Below are positions 25,786-37,539 of a stretch of 64,000 nt of DNA, piece by piece; within the stretch, counting starts at the first letter, position 1, and each line of letters starts with the position of its first letter. The notes beneath the pieces are model-generated. The model was given only the letters and a program-made list of their open reading frames with translations, was not told the DNA's origin and ran no database searches. The DNA comes from Opisthorchis felineus (lineage: Eukaryota; Platyhelminthes; Trematoda; Opisthorchiida; Opisthorchiidae). A program made the translations under genes and the position numbers. The stretch lies in contig SJOL01007113.1 in the NCBI GenBank assembly GCA_004794785.1, positions 922,975 to 986,974 on the forward strand, in the 5' to 3' direction.

Positions 25786-26160
25786 TCATACTTGCTGTGG
25801 TTGATCATAAGCCCGATGATGCGTAACTCTAGGCAGTAACCTCAACTTATACTTTTTACCTGGCCAGAGCCCATAGAAGTAGTCAGACCAGATGGTTTTC
25901 TCACAAATTAGGGTCCATTTACAATTATTCATCTGCAGAAAAAATTGCATTTCATCCATTATGTAGAATGGCTTAAATGCATTAGTACAGTCCACCTCAT
26001 AGCCAGTCTGAACAGAGCCCGAACAGACTGGACTGTTATTCTCTTTGACAGTTACATTGTGAAGAGAGTTGGGAACTTTATCGTTAAGAGGAATTTTCAA
26101 GTTTACGTGAAAACTCGGAGAGGGCATGTAAAGTTAATTTGTGCTTTAAAACTGTCCTTT
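25786..26160 (-). pseudogene. Possible minus-strand domain relic in intron 4
   Basis: The minus strand carries FKAQINFTCPLRVFT in one frame. In the next frame it carries an 113-codon stretch with GYEVDC, 21 residues, NC, then CE and PGKKYKLRL, and with sequon NVT. The composition and Cys pattern recall the XY exons but no spacing fits well, and the two parts are in different frames. It may be an inverted relic exon or an unrelated coding fragment. Confidence 0.25.
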
Positions 26161-26379
26161 TGTATGCATCAGAAATCATCATTATTGCACATCATTCAAT
26201 GGTGAGGAGGTTAGCTATTCGGCTTTTTGCGGGAGTGGTGAGTGACTATTGTTGAACCGCACGCAAGAATAGCCTGCTCTCAAGTAAAATGTATACAGTA
26301 TTTACACTGACTTATAGTTCCCGGCATAGGATTGATGTGCAATCTGTATGGTCCAATCAACAACCACTGGCTCACCCTA

Positions 26380-27520
26380 GCCAGCGGATGTTTCAGTTTG
26401 CGGTTGCGACACTGCTTCCAGTAACCAACAATGGTTGCGTTCCTTGACTTGAAAGCTGCCTTTGACTCTGTGGACCGCCAGGCACTATGGCAGTGTCTGT
26501 GGAGCAAAGGTGTCCCCCATTAATTCTTGACCCTCCTTAAGGCGCTGTACGCCAACTCCCGAGGCCGTGTGAAGGTCTACGGGAAGCTCTCTTCTAAGTT
26601 CACCACATCAAGTGGTGTCAGACAGCGCTGTCCTCGTTCACCTTTCCTCTTCAACTTCGTCAATGATACGATCATGAAAGACTCACTATCAGCCTCTAGT
26701 GCCTGCGGGGTCGAAGTGCTCCCGGGGCGTTCGGTCACAGATATCGGGTACGCAGACAACATAGCTCTTCTTGGATCCGACGACGCCGTAATGCAAGCAG
26801 TATTAAATAATCTAAATATTTCTGCCTCATGGTTTGGCATGCGCTTCACGCCTGCAAAGTGTAAAGTTCTACCGCAAGACTGGGTGGGCCCGAACCCTAG
26901 CTTCATGCTTGCGGATGAATCGATTGAGGTAGCAGACAAGTTTGTTTACCTGGGCAGCTGTATCAGTCCCGGTGGTCTTGCGAAAGATGATATTTCCATT
27001 CGGATTGGGAAAGCTAGAGCAGCTTTTGTGAACCTGCGTCACCTGTTGCATAGGCGTAACGTCAGCTTATCCGTCAAGGGTCGAGTTTAGAATGCGCGGT
27101 GCGCTCCTTATTACTATACGGATCAGAACCCTGGCCGCTGCGTGCCGAGGACGGCGAAGGATGAAAGCCATTACCAGCAAACTCAGCTGCGCTGGTCATT
27201 ACCGTCTTCCTGGATGGGGATCCCGACACGGGGCACATCAATGGTTAGAGACACTGCCAGACATGGCCCAGTCGCGCCCTCAATGGCGACTGGCATCCAT
27301 GCTACTGTCTTCAATGCATAACTCCCTTCCCAACTCCCCCACTTAAAAGTTCACTGTCAGTCCTGTATTTACGCACCGATTTATCAGCTCCCGCCTCCAA
27401 TGCGCAGCTACCTACCCTACCTCTCCAGATCATTGGTGAACGATACTGTGGCAGCTGTAACCACTGTACGACAAGTGCGCGGTTCTTGCAGCTGATAATG
27501 ATGATGATGATTGCGGTTGT
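26380..27520 (+). mobile_element. LINE (non-LTR) reverse transcriptase fragment, 5'-truncated
   Basis: The frame contains VAFLDLKAAFDSVDR, then SSGVRQRCPRSPFLFNF and IGYADNIALLGSDD, followed by FVYLGSCISPGGL, the usual order of RT motifs in non-LTR elements. There is a stop near 26,521 and another at 27,088. The catalytic YADD is YADN at 26,749-26,760, so it is dead. Past 27,090 the frame shifts but the element continues to a 3' tail of ATG repeats near 27,500. Clade (RTE-like or CR1-like) was not resolved. Confidence 0.75.
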
Positions 27521-28047
27521 TGCTCATGAGCAAGAATGTGCACTTCTGGTGAACTCTGTTAAGAACAAAACTTAAGTCTAGTGCTCTCACCATTTGGTGT
27601 GAACTCTCCAGAATAAGTGCACCAGGACAGGAGGAGGGCTGTGACATCGCGATAACAACAAAACATAGACTTGGCATGCATTGCTCTCTTCAGTGTTTCG
27701 AGTGCTGTTATAGAATATAGGCTAAAAATCCAAGTTTATGCCTTTCTTGTCCTCGGATTCTACTCGAGGATCAGTGGCTATGATGGCTACCTACGGGTAG
27801 TCAATCAGTTTGTCTGAATAAATCAACAGCCGGTCAAACCGACAAGCATGAAGTGTCGCGTCTGACCAAAGTTTGTGGAATCTGATCACATTTTCAAATA
27901 CAATTTGAACTTGGACCAAAGTCCTATTTAAATTACCTGAGCCCATGCATAATAATATTGTTTTCATCAATATTTTTTTATTACTACTTCGTTACCACTT
28001 TTCATTATTCACTATTGTTACCATTGCTGTTATTCACTCCTCCACAG

Positions 28048-28329
28048 ATTGGTCTGATCTGAGGTTGGAAATTACGGAACCAATCAAAGCCATTCATATT
28101 TCAAGCTCACCGTATCGTTACACATGCCAAGCGCTTGTCGCCAACAACCTAGATCTCATAATCGAACCGGAAGGGATTTGGCGGCCATCGACAGTAAGCC
28201 ACCTGACTAGAAGCAGTCCGTCAGTAATACAAATAACTCAACACACCCCTGAAGGGGTTTACAGTCCTTTGTGCACATTAGAATACAGTAATATCCAGAA
28301 AAGTGTGAACATTCGCTTTCTTGTTTTAT
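28048..28329 (+). CDS. Exon 5: Z (Ig-like) domain (cassette 1, third exon)
   Basis: The acceptor is ctccacag and the donor TTAT|GTAAGT. The exon is 282 bases, phase 1 at both ends, 94 residues. It reads YRYTC, 48 residues, PLC, with a Trp 18 residues after the first Cys (EGIW) and EGVY before the second. That B-strand Cys, C-strand Trp and F-strand Y-x-x-x-C arrangement is typical of immunoglobulin folds. It is one of six similar exons. Confidence 0.75.
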
Positions 28330-28844
28330 GTAAGTCTGAAATGTGTTCAAACTTCGTTTCATTCTTTTCTTTTGAAGTATTGCCAGTACCTTGGTAGCTG
28401 TTGATGAATATGGAATGGATGAATGGAAAAGCATTTCCACTTAAGTAAATGAGACAGAACGATATTTCTCACTAGATAGCGTACTACCTGAATCTGAACT
28501 GCCCATTCGTTGACGTTAATCTGAAAGAAATAGACAATCTTTTTCGTTGTAGCAATAGTCTATGTTGTTGGCATGCACCGAAATTTCATAGAAGAAAAGT
28601 CTATTTTTAGTATTACTGTGCATGTAAAATTCTGCACAGGTCTAACTGTATTCTCATCCACCTTGTTCTGTTCATCAGCATCACCGCGGACACCGGTGCA
28701 CTGGCAGTATTTATTGGTGCTTAACTACCGTAAGCATCATGAGCGATAGTTCATTGTGCTGCCTTGTCCTTTTGTCTGATTTTTGTCATCCAAAACTTAG
28801 CACTTTGCCTCTAGTAACACCCTTAAAACACGTTTGATATATAT

Positions 28845-28884
<40 letters not shown>

Positions 28885-29323
28885 CGAACGGTAAACCAAC
28901 CAAAACAAATAAAAGGAAAACGGGAAACGGTAATATAGAGGTTAGAGACAAAACAGTGTACGCACCTGCACAAGCCTTAGTCTCTGAAGCCCTGTCTAGC
29001 CGCCAGTTGGATTGGGGGGATGCATACATGGTTGAATGATAAATAAATAGTGAATAACAAGTGCTACTTTCTTGACAGGATGATGGTCGGTTAATCACAT
29101 CAAGCCCAGTGCCTGCACAAACTCCTGAATGCAAACACGGGCTTATGGAGGGGGATCACCACAGCTTCAGCTATGGACAGTATTCATATTCCCGACCTCT
29201 GCTTCATACATTTAGGGGCTAGAAGAAGACTGATCGACAAGGTTCCTACGCTCAAATGCCTATTCCAGCAATGAAAATAATGTTCATCTCCTTCTATGGA
29301 GCAAAATCCATTTCCTTCTTCAG
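28330..29323 (+). other. Intron 5 (1.0 kb)
   Basis: It contains an (AT)n microsatellite at about 28,847-28,880. No other element was recognised. Confidence 0.6.
28847..28880. repeat. (AT)n microsatellite
   Basis: About 17 AT units in intron 5, preceded by an imperfect extension from 28,836. Confidence 0.9.
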
Positions 29324-29914
29324 CTGATGCCTCCGTGCCGTTACTGAAGCTCGAAGTTCAACCAACGGAAAGAACCATTGTTACGGTTGATGTGGAGCTA
29401 ATCTACGCGAGACTGAAATGGTACGGACTTTCGTTCAGTGTGGACCCACAAATTTTGGAATCACAGCCTCGATATTGTAACGGTTCCATAAAAAGTTTGA
29501 CTCCAAGAAAAACTGAACCGATAAACTTCACAAACTACTATCCGACGGCTGAACTTCACACGAGTCTTGTAAAACTCTTATGCTATTGCGAACTACCATT
29601 TTGTAGGAAATCTTATATGGCGCTGTTTGTAAGACCGGAAGACATGCGACTCATGTGCCCAAAACTGGTGCTAATAGATTTGGAAGCGGAACTAACACCG
29701 AAACCTCTATGTTTTTACGAATATTCTGTTCCGTTGGAGTGGATTCGGTATTATGGTATGCCAAGTGATGTCAGATATCCTGCTCACTGTCTGGAGCCAA
29801 CGGGCCAACTGCATGTGTCTAATGGGACCTTACACTTTCAGTTTTCCCCCCCGAGTCCTGGAAGCTACAATGTCATATGTGCCGAGAACACGACCATACC
29901 TGTTCATATGTACA
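29324..29914 (+). CDS. Exon 6: XY domains (cassette 2, first exon)
   Basis: The acceptor is tccttcttcag and the donor TACA|GTGAGT. The exon is 591 bases, phase 1 at both ends, 197 residues, the longest internal exon. The X part has VTVDVELIYARL, then YC, 34 residues, LC (with a further YC). The Y part has MC, 17, LC, 25, HC, 29, IC, then ENTTIPVHMY. Four sequons: NGS, NFT, NGT, NTT. The motif SNGTLHF before the last Cys recurs as NG-[ST]-L in exons 3, 12 and 14. Confidence 0.77.
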
Positions 29915-32900
29915 GTGAGTGCGTTATTCAGATGCCCTTATATTTCCAGTTAGCTCGCCCGTCTCTCTGAAACTACAGTGCTCCCAGGAAAGCCTACTTT
30001 CGAGATTCAGCATAACTGTGGTTTATATAGAGGATTAGTCTCTTCAGAGAGGGCCCTCCCTCACTATTTCCTTGTTACACCACGTCTTGATTGGACAAAC
30101 ACTATTAATCATTGTTGGTCTTGGATGTATGTTGTGCAACTTGTGCACCATTGCAAAACACTGAAATTTATGAATACCCACAGTACTCTTTCTAGGTGCA
30201 TAACGATGTAGAATAATAGAAGCCATAGATTACGGGTGATAGATCAGTTCATTGGAGGTCAACATGTTTCACAAGGTGCACACATTTCAGTCTATCGGGA
30301 CGAGCCATCTCCTCCAAATAACGTGGAAATTATCCACATTTTCCCATTTTTGCGAAAGTACTACGGAAACAGAACAAAAATTAATAGGGACCAAATGAAG
30401 ATTCCTCAGTTGGTACCGAAAAATTGGAAGTCTGTTTTTGTTTCTAGCTAGACTGGGTCCAGGAAACTCGGGCCTGCATCCATTAGGACAAGAGGCCTGC
30501 ATGTTACTTTAGCCTCTGCTTTGCCTTGCTTCTTTTCTTAATCTAACACCCTGACCTGCACGTGTTCATAATCAGATGACAACCTCTCATACTTTAAGGT
30601 ATACGTCGCCCTCTAAGAACTTCCCTGACATGTCATTGAAGAACCAAATAGTTCAAGAGAACAAATGATGCAAAAATAAATCGACTAAAATAGGTCGGGG
30701 AAAACGTGGGAGGCTTACCGCTAGTGATGACGAGGATTATTACGGTATTTCCCGGTTTCATATGCCGCGGACGGCGGGCAAGACAAGAAGTTTGGTTGTT
30801 TTTTGTTACCGCCTCATCAAGTGAGTCAAGACCCATCAAATACATCTGAAAACCAAATGGCTAGTTTCGCGTCGTTGAATGCGTCAGACAGCCCATGTAA
30901 GAGCCGGGCTGTGAGACCCCAGCCCAGCTGCTTGCCGAACGAAGTCTGTGGAATTACTCTACAGGACCCTTATTACCGATACTCTACTGTATTACGACCG
31001 ACGGCACTTCAGGTTTTTGAAGGTGAACAAGAATGGGAACAAGTTGCTGTACTGCCTAATGTAAAACAACAGAGTTATTGGCAGGATACGGTGGCGTCGC
31101 CTGGATGACAGAAGCTAATAAAATAATCAACCAGATACAAACTGACTCAAAGATGACGTTGAAGACGAACATATTTTGATAGGGTTTTAGGGTGACTGAC
31201 TGTCGTCAGCTAATTATGAAATCAACAGGAGCATTTTGGAACCACGTTTGTCTCCCACGTTGGCTCAATAACCAGTTGGTATCCCGCCCAGCCGTAGTGT
31301 TTAGTTGGCCAGGCCTAAAGTCCATTGGCGCCAGCTTGGCAGGAAATAATATACGGACTGTTGTAGTTTAGAAGACAGTACTGACTAAAGCAGCGTTATG
31401 GTGATCAACACACTTCTGTGTCTTCCACCCACACTGGTAGTCCTGTTTTTCCGTGAATTCGATAGCTCAACTGATGAGAATTTACCTGAATTTGGGACAT
31501 CATACGTCAGTGAATCACAGCTTTAATGAGTACGATATGTCAGCAATCCCGGTTCAGATATATTGGCACCTTAAGGTATCGATGGGCCAATATGCTAAAC
31601 TGGATGTTATCAAAGGCTTATTTTTGCCATGATAGCTTTCTCTCATGATTAATTACAAGCAAAAATTATCATGGACCCGAACACTGAAGAATAACATTAG
31701 GCTTAGTCACTCGGAAATTAGTAACCTATCATGGTAGTGAGGACGCATAGGAAAAGTTGGGCTTCGAGCTACAAACAGTTGTGATTATTTTATCATATCC
31801 AATCTAAAAAAAACTGATTTCAGCCGTGTGTTTCAATCTCGTTAGGGGATGATTTTTACACAGTGGTGCGGGTTGTTGCTGTATTCGTTTTTTCTGTACA
31901 TAACTATATTTTAGTCCTCCATTTCTGCTTTTTGTGAGCCAAATACTGGTCTTAGTTGACCTTGGAACCTCAAGCAACAAACATCACGTGAACAAAAGAG
32001 CCGGTAGTCCGGCAGATGGGTTGTATTTACTAGGTAGTTTTCATAATGAATTAGAAGAGAAGCCATTCGAATACTTGTTGGACGACTACATCTACAAAAA
32101 GAAGTTGAGTTTAGCCCAAAATGCTTTGTCCCATAGTATTACGAAGGCATTTTGTCCGAATGCCTAAGCTTAGGAGACAGTGCTTCAGCAGGCGGGACCC
32201 CCTAACAAGTGTACCTCCAATTACCAGGTGTGGATTAAGGAAGGTAGTGTGTCAAGCTTTACCGTGTCCAGTGATTCAGTAAGACAAAAGTGAGCTGTTT
32301 ACACTGGTTTTCAGTTTTTAGTTCCACGGTGAAGCTTGCGACACATAATGTGAAAATAATCAAACACGTTGAAAATGTAAGATGATGTAGGTGTCGAAAT
32401 GAGATGTGTAAAGATGCTTATTTTGTAAGTTTGTTTAGACAATTAGGTTATCTGCATACATTATCTTCCACGTCTAGGAGGCTGTGTCCCCTTTGAAGTT
32501 AACTGCTGCATATGATGAACAGTCTCCCGCAGTTTCCTTTTTGTTTTCCACATAGGTTTTAATATATCAGTACTATTGTTTGACCCAAGTAGTCGGAACT
32601 AAAACAATCACATTTATCGAAAAGCCGAATTGTGCCCAAACTTCTGACTTTGCGAGCAAACGTATTGTGGAAATAAAAGTGAAATTTACCCATCTGGTCA
32701 ACAGTGTGGAACTACATTTGCACTGTGTTTAATCATTCATTGTGTGCAGCCAGTAGTTCAGTCGTGAAAAACCTCAAGTACCATCAAGTGCGGTGGCTCA
32801 GCCATGTGCTATGCATGCTACAACATCGTCTACCTAGACAAGTGTTGTTCTCCACACCTCCTTTAGAATGGCGCAAACCTCAAAATGGACAAAATGACTT

Positions 32901-33401
32901 GAAAAAATGGTGTGAAGGAGATTACGAATAGTTTGGGTGTTGGTGTGTCCGCCCTCCAGGATCGGGTTCCCATGAACCCCCTCTGTCTGGCTCGAGACAT
33001 AACATAACAGAATAACTGCATTTCATTTAGCCCCCGGTTTCCTCAGTGACAAGAAGCCCGAGGCGGCCTGAAATGCTTATGAGGTCGTTTTCGTCCCATA
33101 TAATCGCTTAATTAATTTGAGGACGCAAATTCGCTGCCATCAGATATTCTTCAGTTTTCCTGAAACGTATTCAGTGCCATATTTGTGTCAGTTGGTTTAG
33201 GGAGATTCAGTGGTATAGTTATAGGACTGACAAATGAAGCAACCTTGTTGAGTGGACAGGGATACGGCAGCCGATAAAGTGTATCCATCACGGTAATTCC
33301 CACTGATTAGATTTATTTAAAAACTCCTTGCGGTATGAAGGGACATTCAGGCCTCTTTTTTCATGAGAGGACGACCATTTCTTCACTGCATCACGTTTTA
33401 G
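29915..33401 (+). other. Intron 6 (3.5 kb)
   Basis: It contains a LINE C-terminal relic at 32.74-33.0 kb. Open frames at 30.80-31.11 and 31.93-32.17 kb have coding-like composition but no recognised family, and no phase-1 splice pair was found around them. Confidence 0.5.
32740..33005 (+). mobile_element. LINE C-terminal relic
   Basis: The frame reads VRWLSHVLCMLQHRLPRQVL followed by EWRKPQNGQ. It matches the conserved RWLGHVLRM ... RLPR region after the RT of non-LTR elements. The frame is broken downstream, where RLGV-like and SGSHEP-like segments appear in another frame. It is short, with no RT catalytic part. Confidence 0.65.
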
Positions 33402-33716
33402 CGGAGTCGCTGATGTTGGCCGCATTTCCCACTCAGTCGATCTACTTTTTTGGAAGAAACCGGAGCATTGAATTCAACTTTGTCGACATCTACAATGGGA
33501 CTATGGTTGTTCCGAAGTTTCATCCGGAAATGTTGGACTGTTCTGTGGTAGCGCCGGTCACCTGGAGTCGAGAAAGCGGAGAAGCGCCATTTAAGTTCGA
33601 TCATTCGTCACTCTACCTGAACGTCTCTCATGTATTCCAGATCTCAAGCGTATATCGCGTACAATGTGGGATCTTCGGTGGCGTCATTAAGAGGACCACA
33701 GAAGTGTGTATATTAA
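33402..33716 (+). CDS. Exon 7: single X domain (cassette 2, second exon)
   Basis: The acceptor is cacgttttag and the donor TTAA|GTAAGT. The exon is 315 bases, phase 1 at both ends, 105 residues. The N-terminal stretch has NRSIEFNFVDIYNGTM, then DC, 41 residues, QC, and a further Cys in EVCIL. Sequons: NRS, NGT, NVS. It is the longest X exon; the extra length lies between the two Cys. Confidence 0.73.
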
Positions 33717-34276
33717 GTAAGTATCCTCAGTATTCTGGTAAATATAGGTCTAAGTCCGTATAAGGCTAATTACTTTTATACCTAGTTTTTTTTCCTAAGT
33801 GAATCTGGTTGGATTATGGGGAAATCAACAAGATAAGGTATTTTGCCTTTAATGGGGCTCACATGCTAGTTGCAAAGGATCATTCATTTCGTAGTTCGAT
33901 TGTTCACTTCACATAGCTTATCTTAGACCTACGCGACAGTCGTCTAGACTTGAATTGCTCGTGAAGTTGGAACAAGAAAAACGTCTTTTATTCTGATGGG
34001 TTGGACGATCTGACTACTCACGAATAATAGAAATATCTGACGATTCCTGACAAAGCATGCGCCGGAGTCCGAATTTTTTAACACGTACAGGCATTACGGT
34101 AAGATCAATCAGGATTCCGGGGGCACGATTAAGTCGAATAATTGAACACAACGATTTCCGTAGGGCCATTGCGAAAACCCGAGAATTTTTCCGACAAATT
34201 TCCTAATATAATCCTTGGCTACGCAGTCAACATTACCATAGCATCCATCCCTGAAATAAGTTTTTTTCTGTTCTAG
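33717..34276 (+). other. Intron 7 (0.56 kb)
   Basis: This is the shortest intron seen in the gene. It ends in a clear polypyrimidine tract (tttttttctgttctag). No repeat was recognised. Confidence 0.7.
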
Positions 34277-34558
34277 GAGACGATACCTTAGACTTGGTGA
34301 TTTCCGGGCCAAATACAACTACCCATGATGCCCTAAGTACTGGCGTATATGTGTGCGAACTTGTGGAGAGTAGCGGCCTCGATTTGGCAGACGAAAAATA
34401 TCAGCCCCGATGGTTCATAGACGCTGAATCCGAAGTTGATGTGGCTTATAACACATTGATTGTACACCAGCGTACCAAACCTGGAGTTTATACCGCTACT
34501 TGCATTTATGACAGCCACGGAATCAGAATTGTGAAGGAACTGAACATCACTTTTGAAG
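34277..34558 (+). CDS. Exon 8: Z (Ig-like) domain (cassette 2, third exon)
   Basis: The acceptor is ctgttctag and the donor GAAG|GTAAGT. The exon is 282 bases, phase 1 at both ends, 94 residues. It reads YVC, 48 residues, ATC, with Trp at 19 (QPRW) and KPGVY before the second Cys. Length, Cys spacing and Trp position match exon 5 almost exactly. Sequons: NTT near the start and NIT in the last strand. Confidence 0.8.
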
Positions 34559-35774
34559 GTAAGTGGCCATCCAGACTGCAATTTCGGGACAAGTTTTGGT
34601 TGTGTCCATTCGTTTCATCTAAAATGTCAAAAAGCAGATAAAATTTACTAGATGATAACACTGAAATGTCATTCAACGATGCAAGATGCCCTGCATGAAA
34701 TGCTATTAGAATGACTTATTTGTCGCCACTTTCTCAAGCGCCTTAAACACCCATCATGATGAAATTCACTATGCCAATAACTGATACATTCCCAATTAGG
34801 ATATACAGTTGCGGTTTTATAATTGCGTCCAGTTCATTCAACTGTTCACGAATAATGCAACAGGGGGTGCAGATCGTGAAACGACGAAAATTTGAAGTAT
34901 TTTTGAAGAACCAGGAACTTTAATTCACGTGGCATGTGAAATGTGAAATCGGGAGTGGATGTCGGACGTTTTTGGTCAGATCAACTTCAGGTCATTAGCG
35001 AGCGACCCCTTAGTCTTCACTGTAAGGAATAATATTCACAATCTAGTGAGGTAGACTATGTGTGTTGCAACATTACCCACCATACCTCAACCAGTCTCCA
35101 AGCATCGATGGAAGAAGAATGACAGTTGGTACGTTGAAGCATGCATTAATGAGACAGGAAAGAGCTTCCAAGCTGTCTGTATTTAACTATAACAAACCCA
35201 GCAGTTGTGATGTCCGAAAAGATTCAGGAAGAGTATACGAAATCCGCTCAAGATGGATTCAGCATACAAAGCGAACAAACAAACATAATTTCCCTTGAAT
35301 GGTGCAAAAAGCTTGGTGGACGACAACAAAACCCCCGTTTCTTCCTTATTGGAGCTGACCACATGAGCAGTTTCCTCGAAACCAGAATCTAAATTTCCTT
35401 TTTTTCGCGCAGTGATAGAACGTGCGAATGAAAGTTATTTTGAGGGGAAGAATTTTCAAAATTAAAAGTGCTTTTCTCAACGTCAGGCTTCGGCGAGCAA
35501 GAAAATGTGCGCTACATCGACCGGTCCTGCTTTCAAACGCGTGTGAGCATACTCCGATAGAATTTAGTAGCCGAAAGCAACTGATGTATATTCTGTCCTC
35601 ATTAAATTGCCTATCCCACGCTGGTGGTGAAGTAAAGTGGGCTGCTCTTGATTCTTTCACTGATGTAATTCGGGCTTCTATTGGTTGCGCTGGCTTGGTC
35701 AAAAGCTCCGCGTGCCAGTCGACTGACTTTGTTGGGCAGCCCTTTTTGAAAAAAAAAACACGTACGGGGTAGAA

Positions 35775-36150
35775 ATTTGCCAGCGGGGGTCACTTAACGA
35801 CCTGACGGTGAAGTGGGAAAACCAGTACCAACCAACGCAGCTGCGCTGATGAATGCCGTCTACCTGGCTGGCAACCCAGTGATGGATCATATCAGTGGTT
35901 AGAGACATTAGCGCTCAGTGGCGAGCATACATCCAAGCTGTTGGTTTCATTACACAGCTTCCTCTCCCAATCTTTCTATCTAAGAGTCCACTGTCACTTC
36001 TGGATTCACGCATCACTTGTATTCAGCTACTACCGCAATGCGTAGTTATCCACTCCAGATCATCGGCGGACGAAACCTTGACAGCTATATCCACTGTGAA
36101 ACATGTGATAGGTTTCCAACTAATGATGACGATGATAATGTGGTGATGAA
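35775..36150 (+). mobile_element. LINE 3' tail, second copy of the 27.2-27.5 kb element end
   Basis: The sequence from about 35,835 (cgcagctgcgctgatgaatgcc) through agatcatcggcggacgaaac to a tail of GATGAT-type repeats near 36,135 parallels 27,180-27,515 in the same order. The two copies are clearly diverged. Orientation is +. Only the noncoding or C-terminal end is present, a typical 5'-truncated LINE insertion. Confidence 0.65.
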
Positions 36151-37048
36151 TTCTGGTCTGTGTCTCAACAACAGAAGCGATCAGTAATGATTTCCGTGTG
36201 ACCACTTATGTGCGTGTCGAAGCTGCACTGCGATGAGTTTGTACTAGCTGCTTGTTAGATTTACCAATGCAATTGAGATTTCCTTCTCTAATTGAATCCA
36301 GTCTATGCCGAGATGCTGAGAAGTACCGTGCAGCTGTTTCATCCCCATTGGGAATCATCAATAATGCGCATCTTACGAATCTCCAGGGAAGTGAGATATT
36401 ATCCTTGCCCACCGCGCAAGCATCTGCATGCTGAGTCATATAATTTTTATTTCATTCCATGTACTTGCCCTTTTCGTAATGGCTCTATTAGATGTGAGTT
36501 TACAGTGTTCCAATGAGATACATGTCTACTCTCAGCACCACCCGAAATTCCTACTTTTAGAATAAACTTATGAGAGGATAAGAGAGAAAAAACCAACCCA
36601 TTTTTGTGTAAATGCCCACACTGATCGGAAAGATTGTTCCTTGGGTTTTGAACAAGCACTCATAAGCGTGCATAAATGTTTCGTCGAAGTAGCAACTCAG
36701 TTTAACACACAGTTTAAACCACGCCGTCACTTTTGACCGGAATCCATTTTTGAAGGAAAGTCTTTCCGGTTGAAGAACATCCGTACAGAATTATGGGTGA
36801 CTGAAACAGAAGAACTTATTTTGGTTGGATTGTGATGTAATAAGAGAAAGTTTATACACCGAAGTTGATTGTTCGGTATTAACGAGCGCTGATAGATCTG
36901 GTTTTTCACTACTAAAGAAAGCCATCCGCGGTGGCCGAGTCAGAAGAATTCGCATAATAAAGAGACTCATTCCACAATAATCCAACAAAATTATCTACAG
37001 ACCCAATGCGTGCATCCATAGAAAAGTACGAAAAATTCTCCTTCAATC

Positions 37049-37539
37049 TCAAGAAATGCACTCATTTGCAAATCAATTTGGTTTTACGAGAGACGCACCT
37101 GGAACCCAGCTGAATCCCTCGTTTGTGATGTTTCCATGCAACTGAATGTGCTGCACCAGGCCGCCTCATGTTCCAGTTGCTACGATATTCGAGATATCGC
37201 GATCAATGTAACCTGCGCAATGTAGAAATCATAAGGGTCAGTTTGGATTCAAGTAGATCATAATGTTGAGGAATACTCGGGGACTGCGCCTGACTGATGA
37301 GCCCCAAAATGGGCGAAACCGGTCGTGGGCTGTCGAAGAATTTTCAGCAACATTATGAGTAGTACATTGCACAAAATTACACGCATCGCGATATCTCGAA
37401 TATCGTAGCAACTGGAACATGAGGCGGCCTGGTGCAGCACATTCAGTTGCATGGAAACATCACAAACGAGAGATTCAGCTGGGTTCCAGGTGAGTCTCTC
37501 GTAAAACCAAATTGATTTGCAAATGAGTGTATTTCTTGA
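37049..37539. repeat. Near-perfect 155-bp inverted repeat flanking a hammerhead
   Basis: The arms 37,049-37,203 and 37,385-37,539 are reverse complements of equal length, with three differences that I count. The 181-base spacer carries a hammerhead ribozyme on the + strand. Parts of the same sequence recur at 57,441-57,637 next to PLE endonuclease fragments, and a degraded relative lies at 49.9-50.5 kb. This points to a PLE-related terminal unit duplicated in inverted orientation. Confidence 0.8.
37282..37336 (+). ncRNA. Hammerhead ribozyme motif, type (ii)
   Basis: CTGATGA is at 37,294-37,300. Helix II is GCCC/GGGC with a CAAAAT loop, then GAAAC at 37,315-37,319 and GGTC, giving a GUC cleavage triplet closed by a two-pair helix III (AC/GU around CG). 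The flanks pair only partly as helix I (GCC with GGGC plus G-U pairs). All core bases are intact. It differs from the type (i) motif in helix II and loop, so two hammerhead families are present. Confidence 0.7.

Larger units (their letters stand above)
22198..28047 (+). other. Intron 4 (5.9 kb) with PLE and LINE relics
   Basis: It holds a + strand PLE RT relic (22.47-23.46 kb), a possible minus-strand domain relic (25.79-26.16 kb) and a LINE RT fragment with 3' tail (26.38-27.52 kb). Frames at 23.69-24.12 kb look somewhat coding but could not be assigned. Nothing else was recognised. Confidence 0.5.

Noticed and set aside
30803..31108. 101-codon + strand frame in intron 6
   Set aside because: Composition is coding-like, but there is no match to X, Y or Z, no Cys pattern and no phase-1 splice pair. 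Left unassigned.
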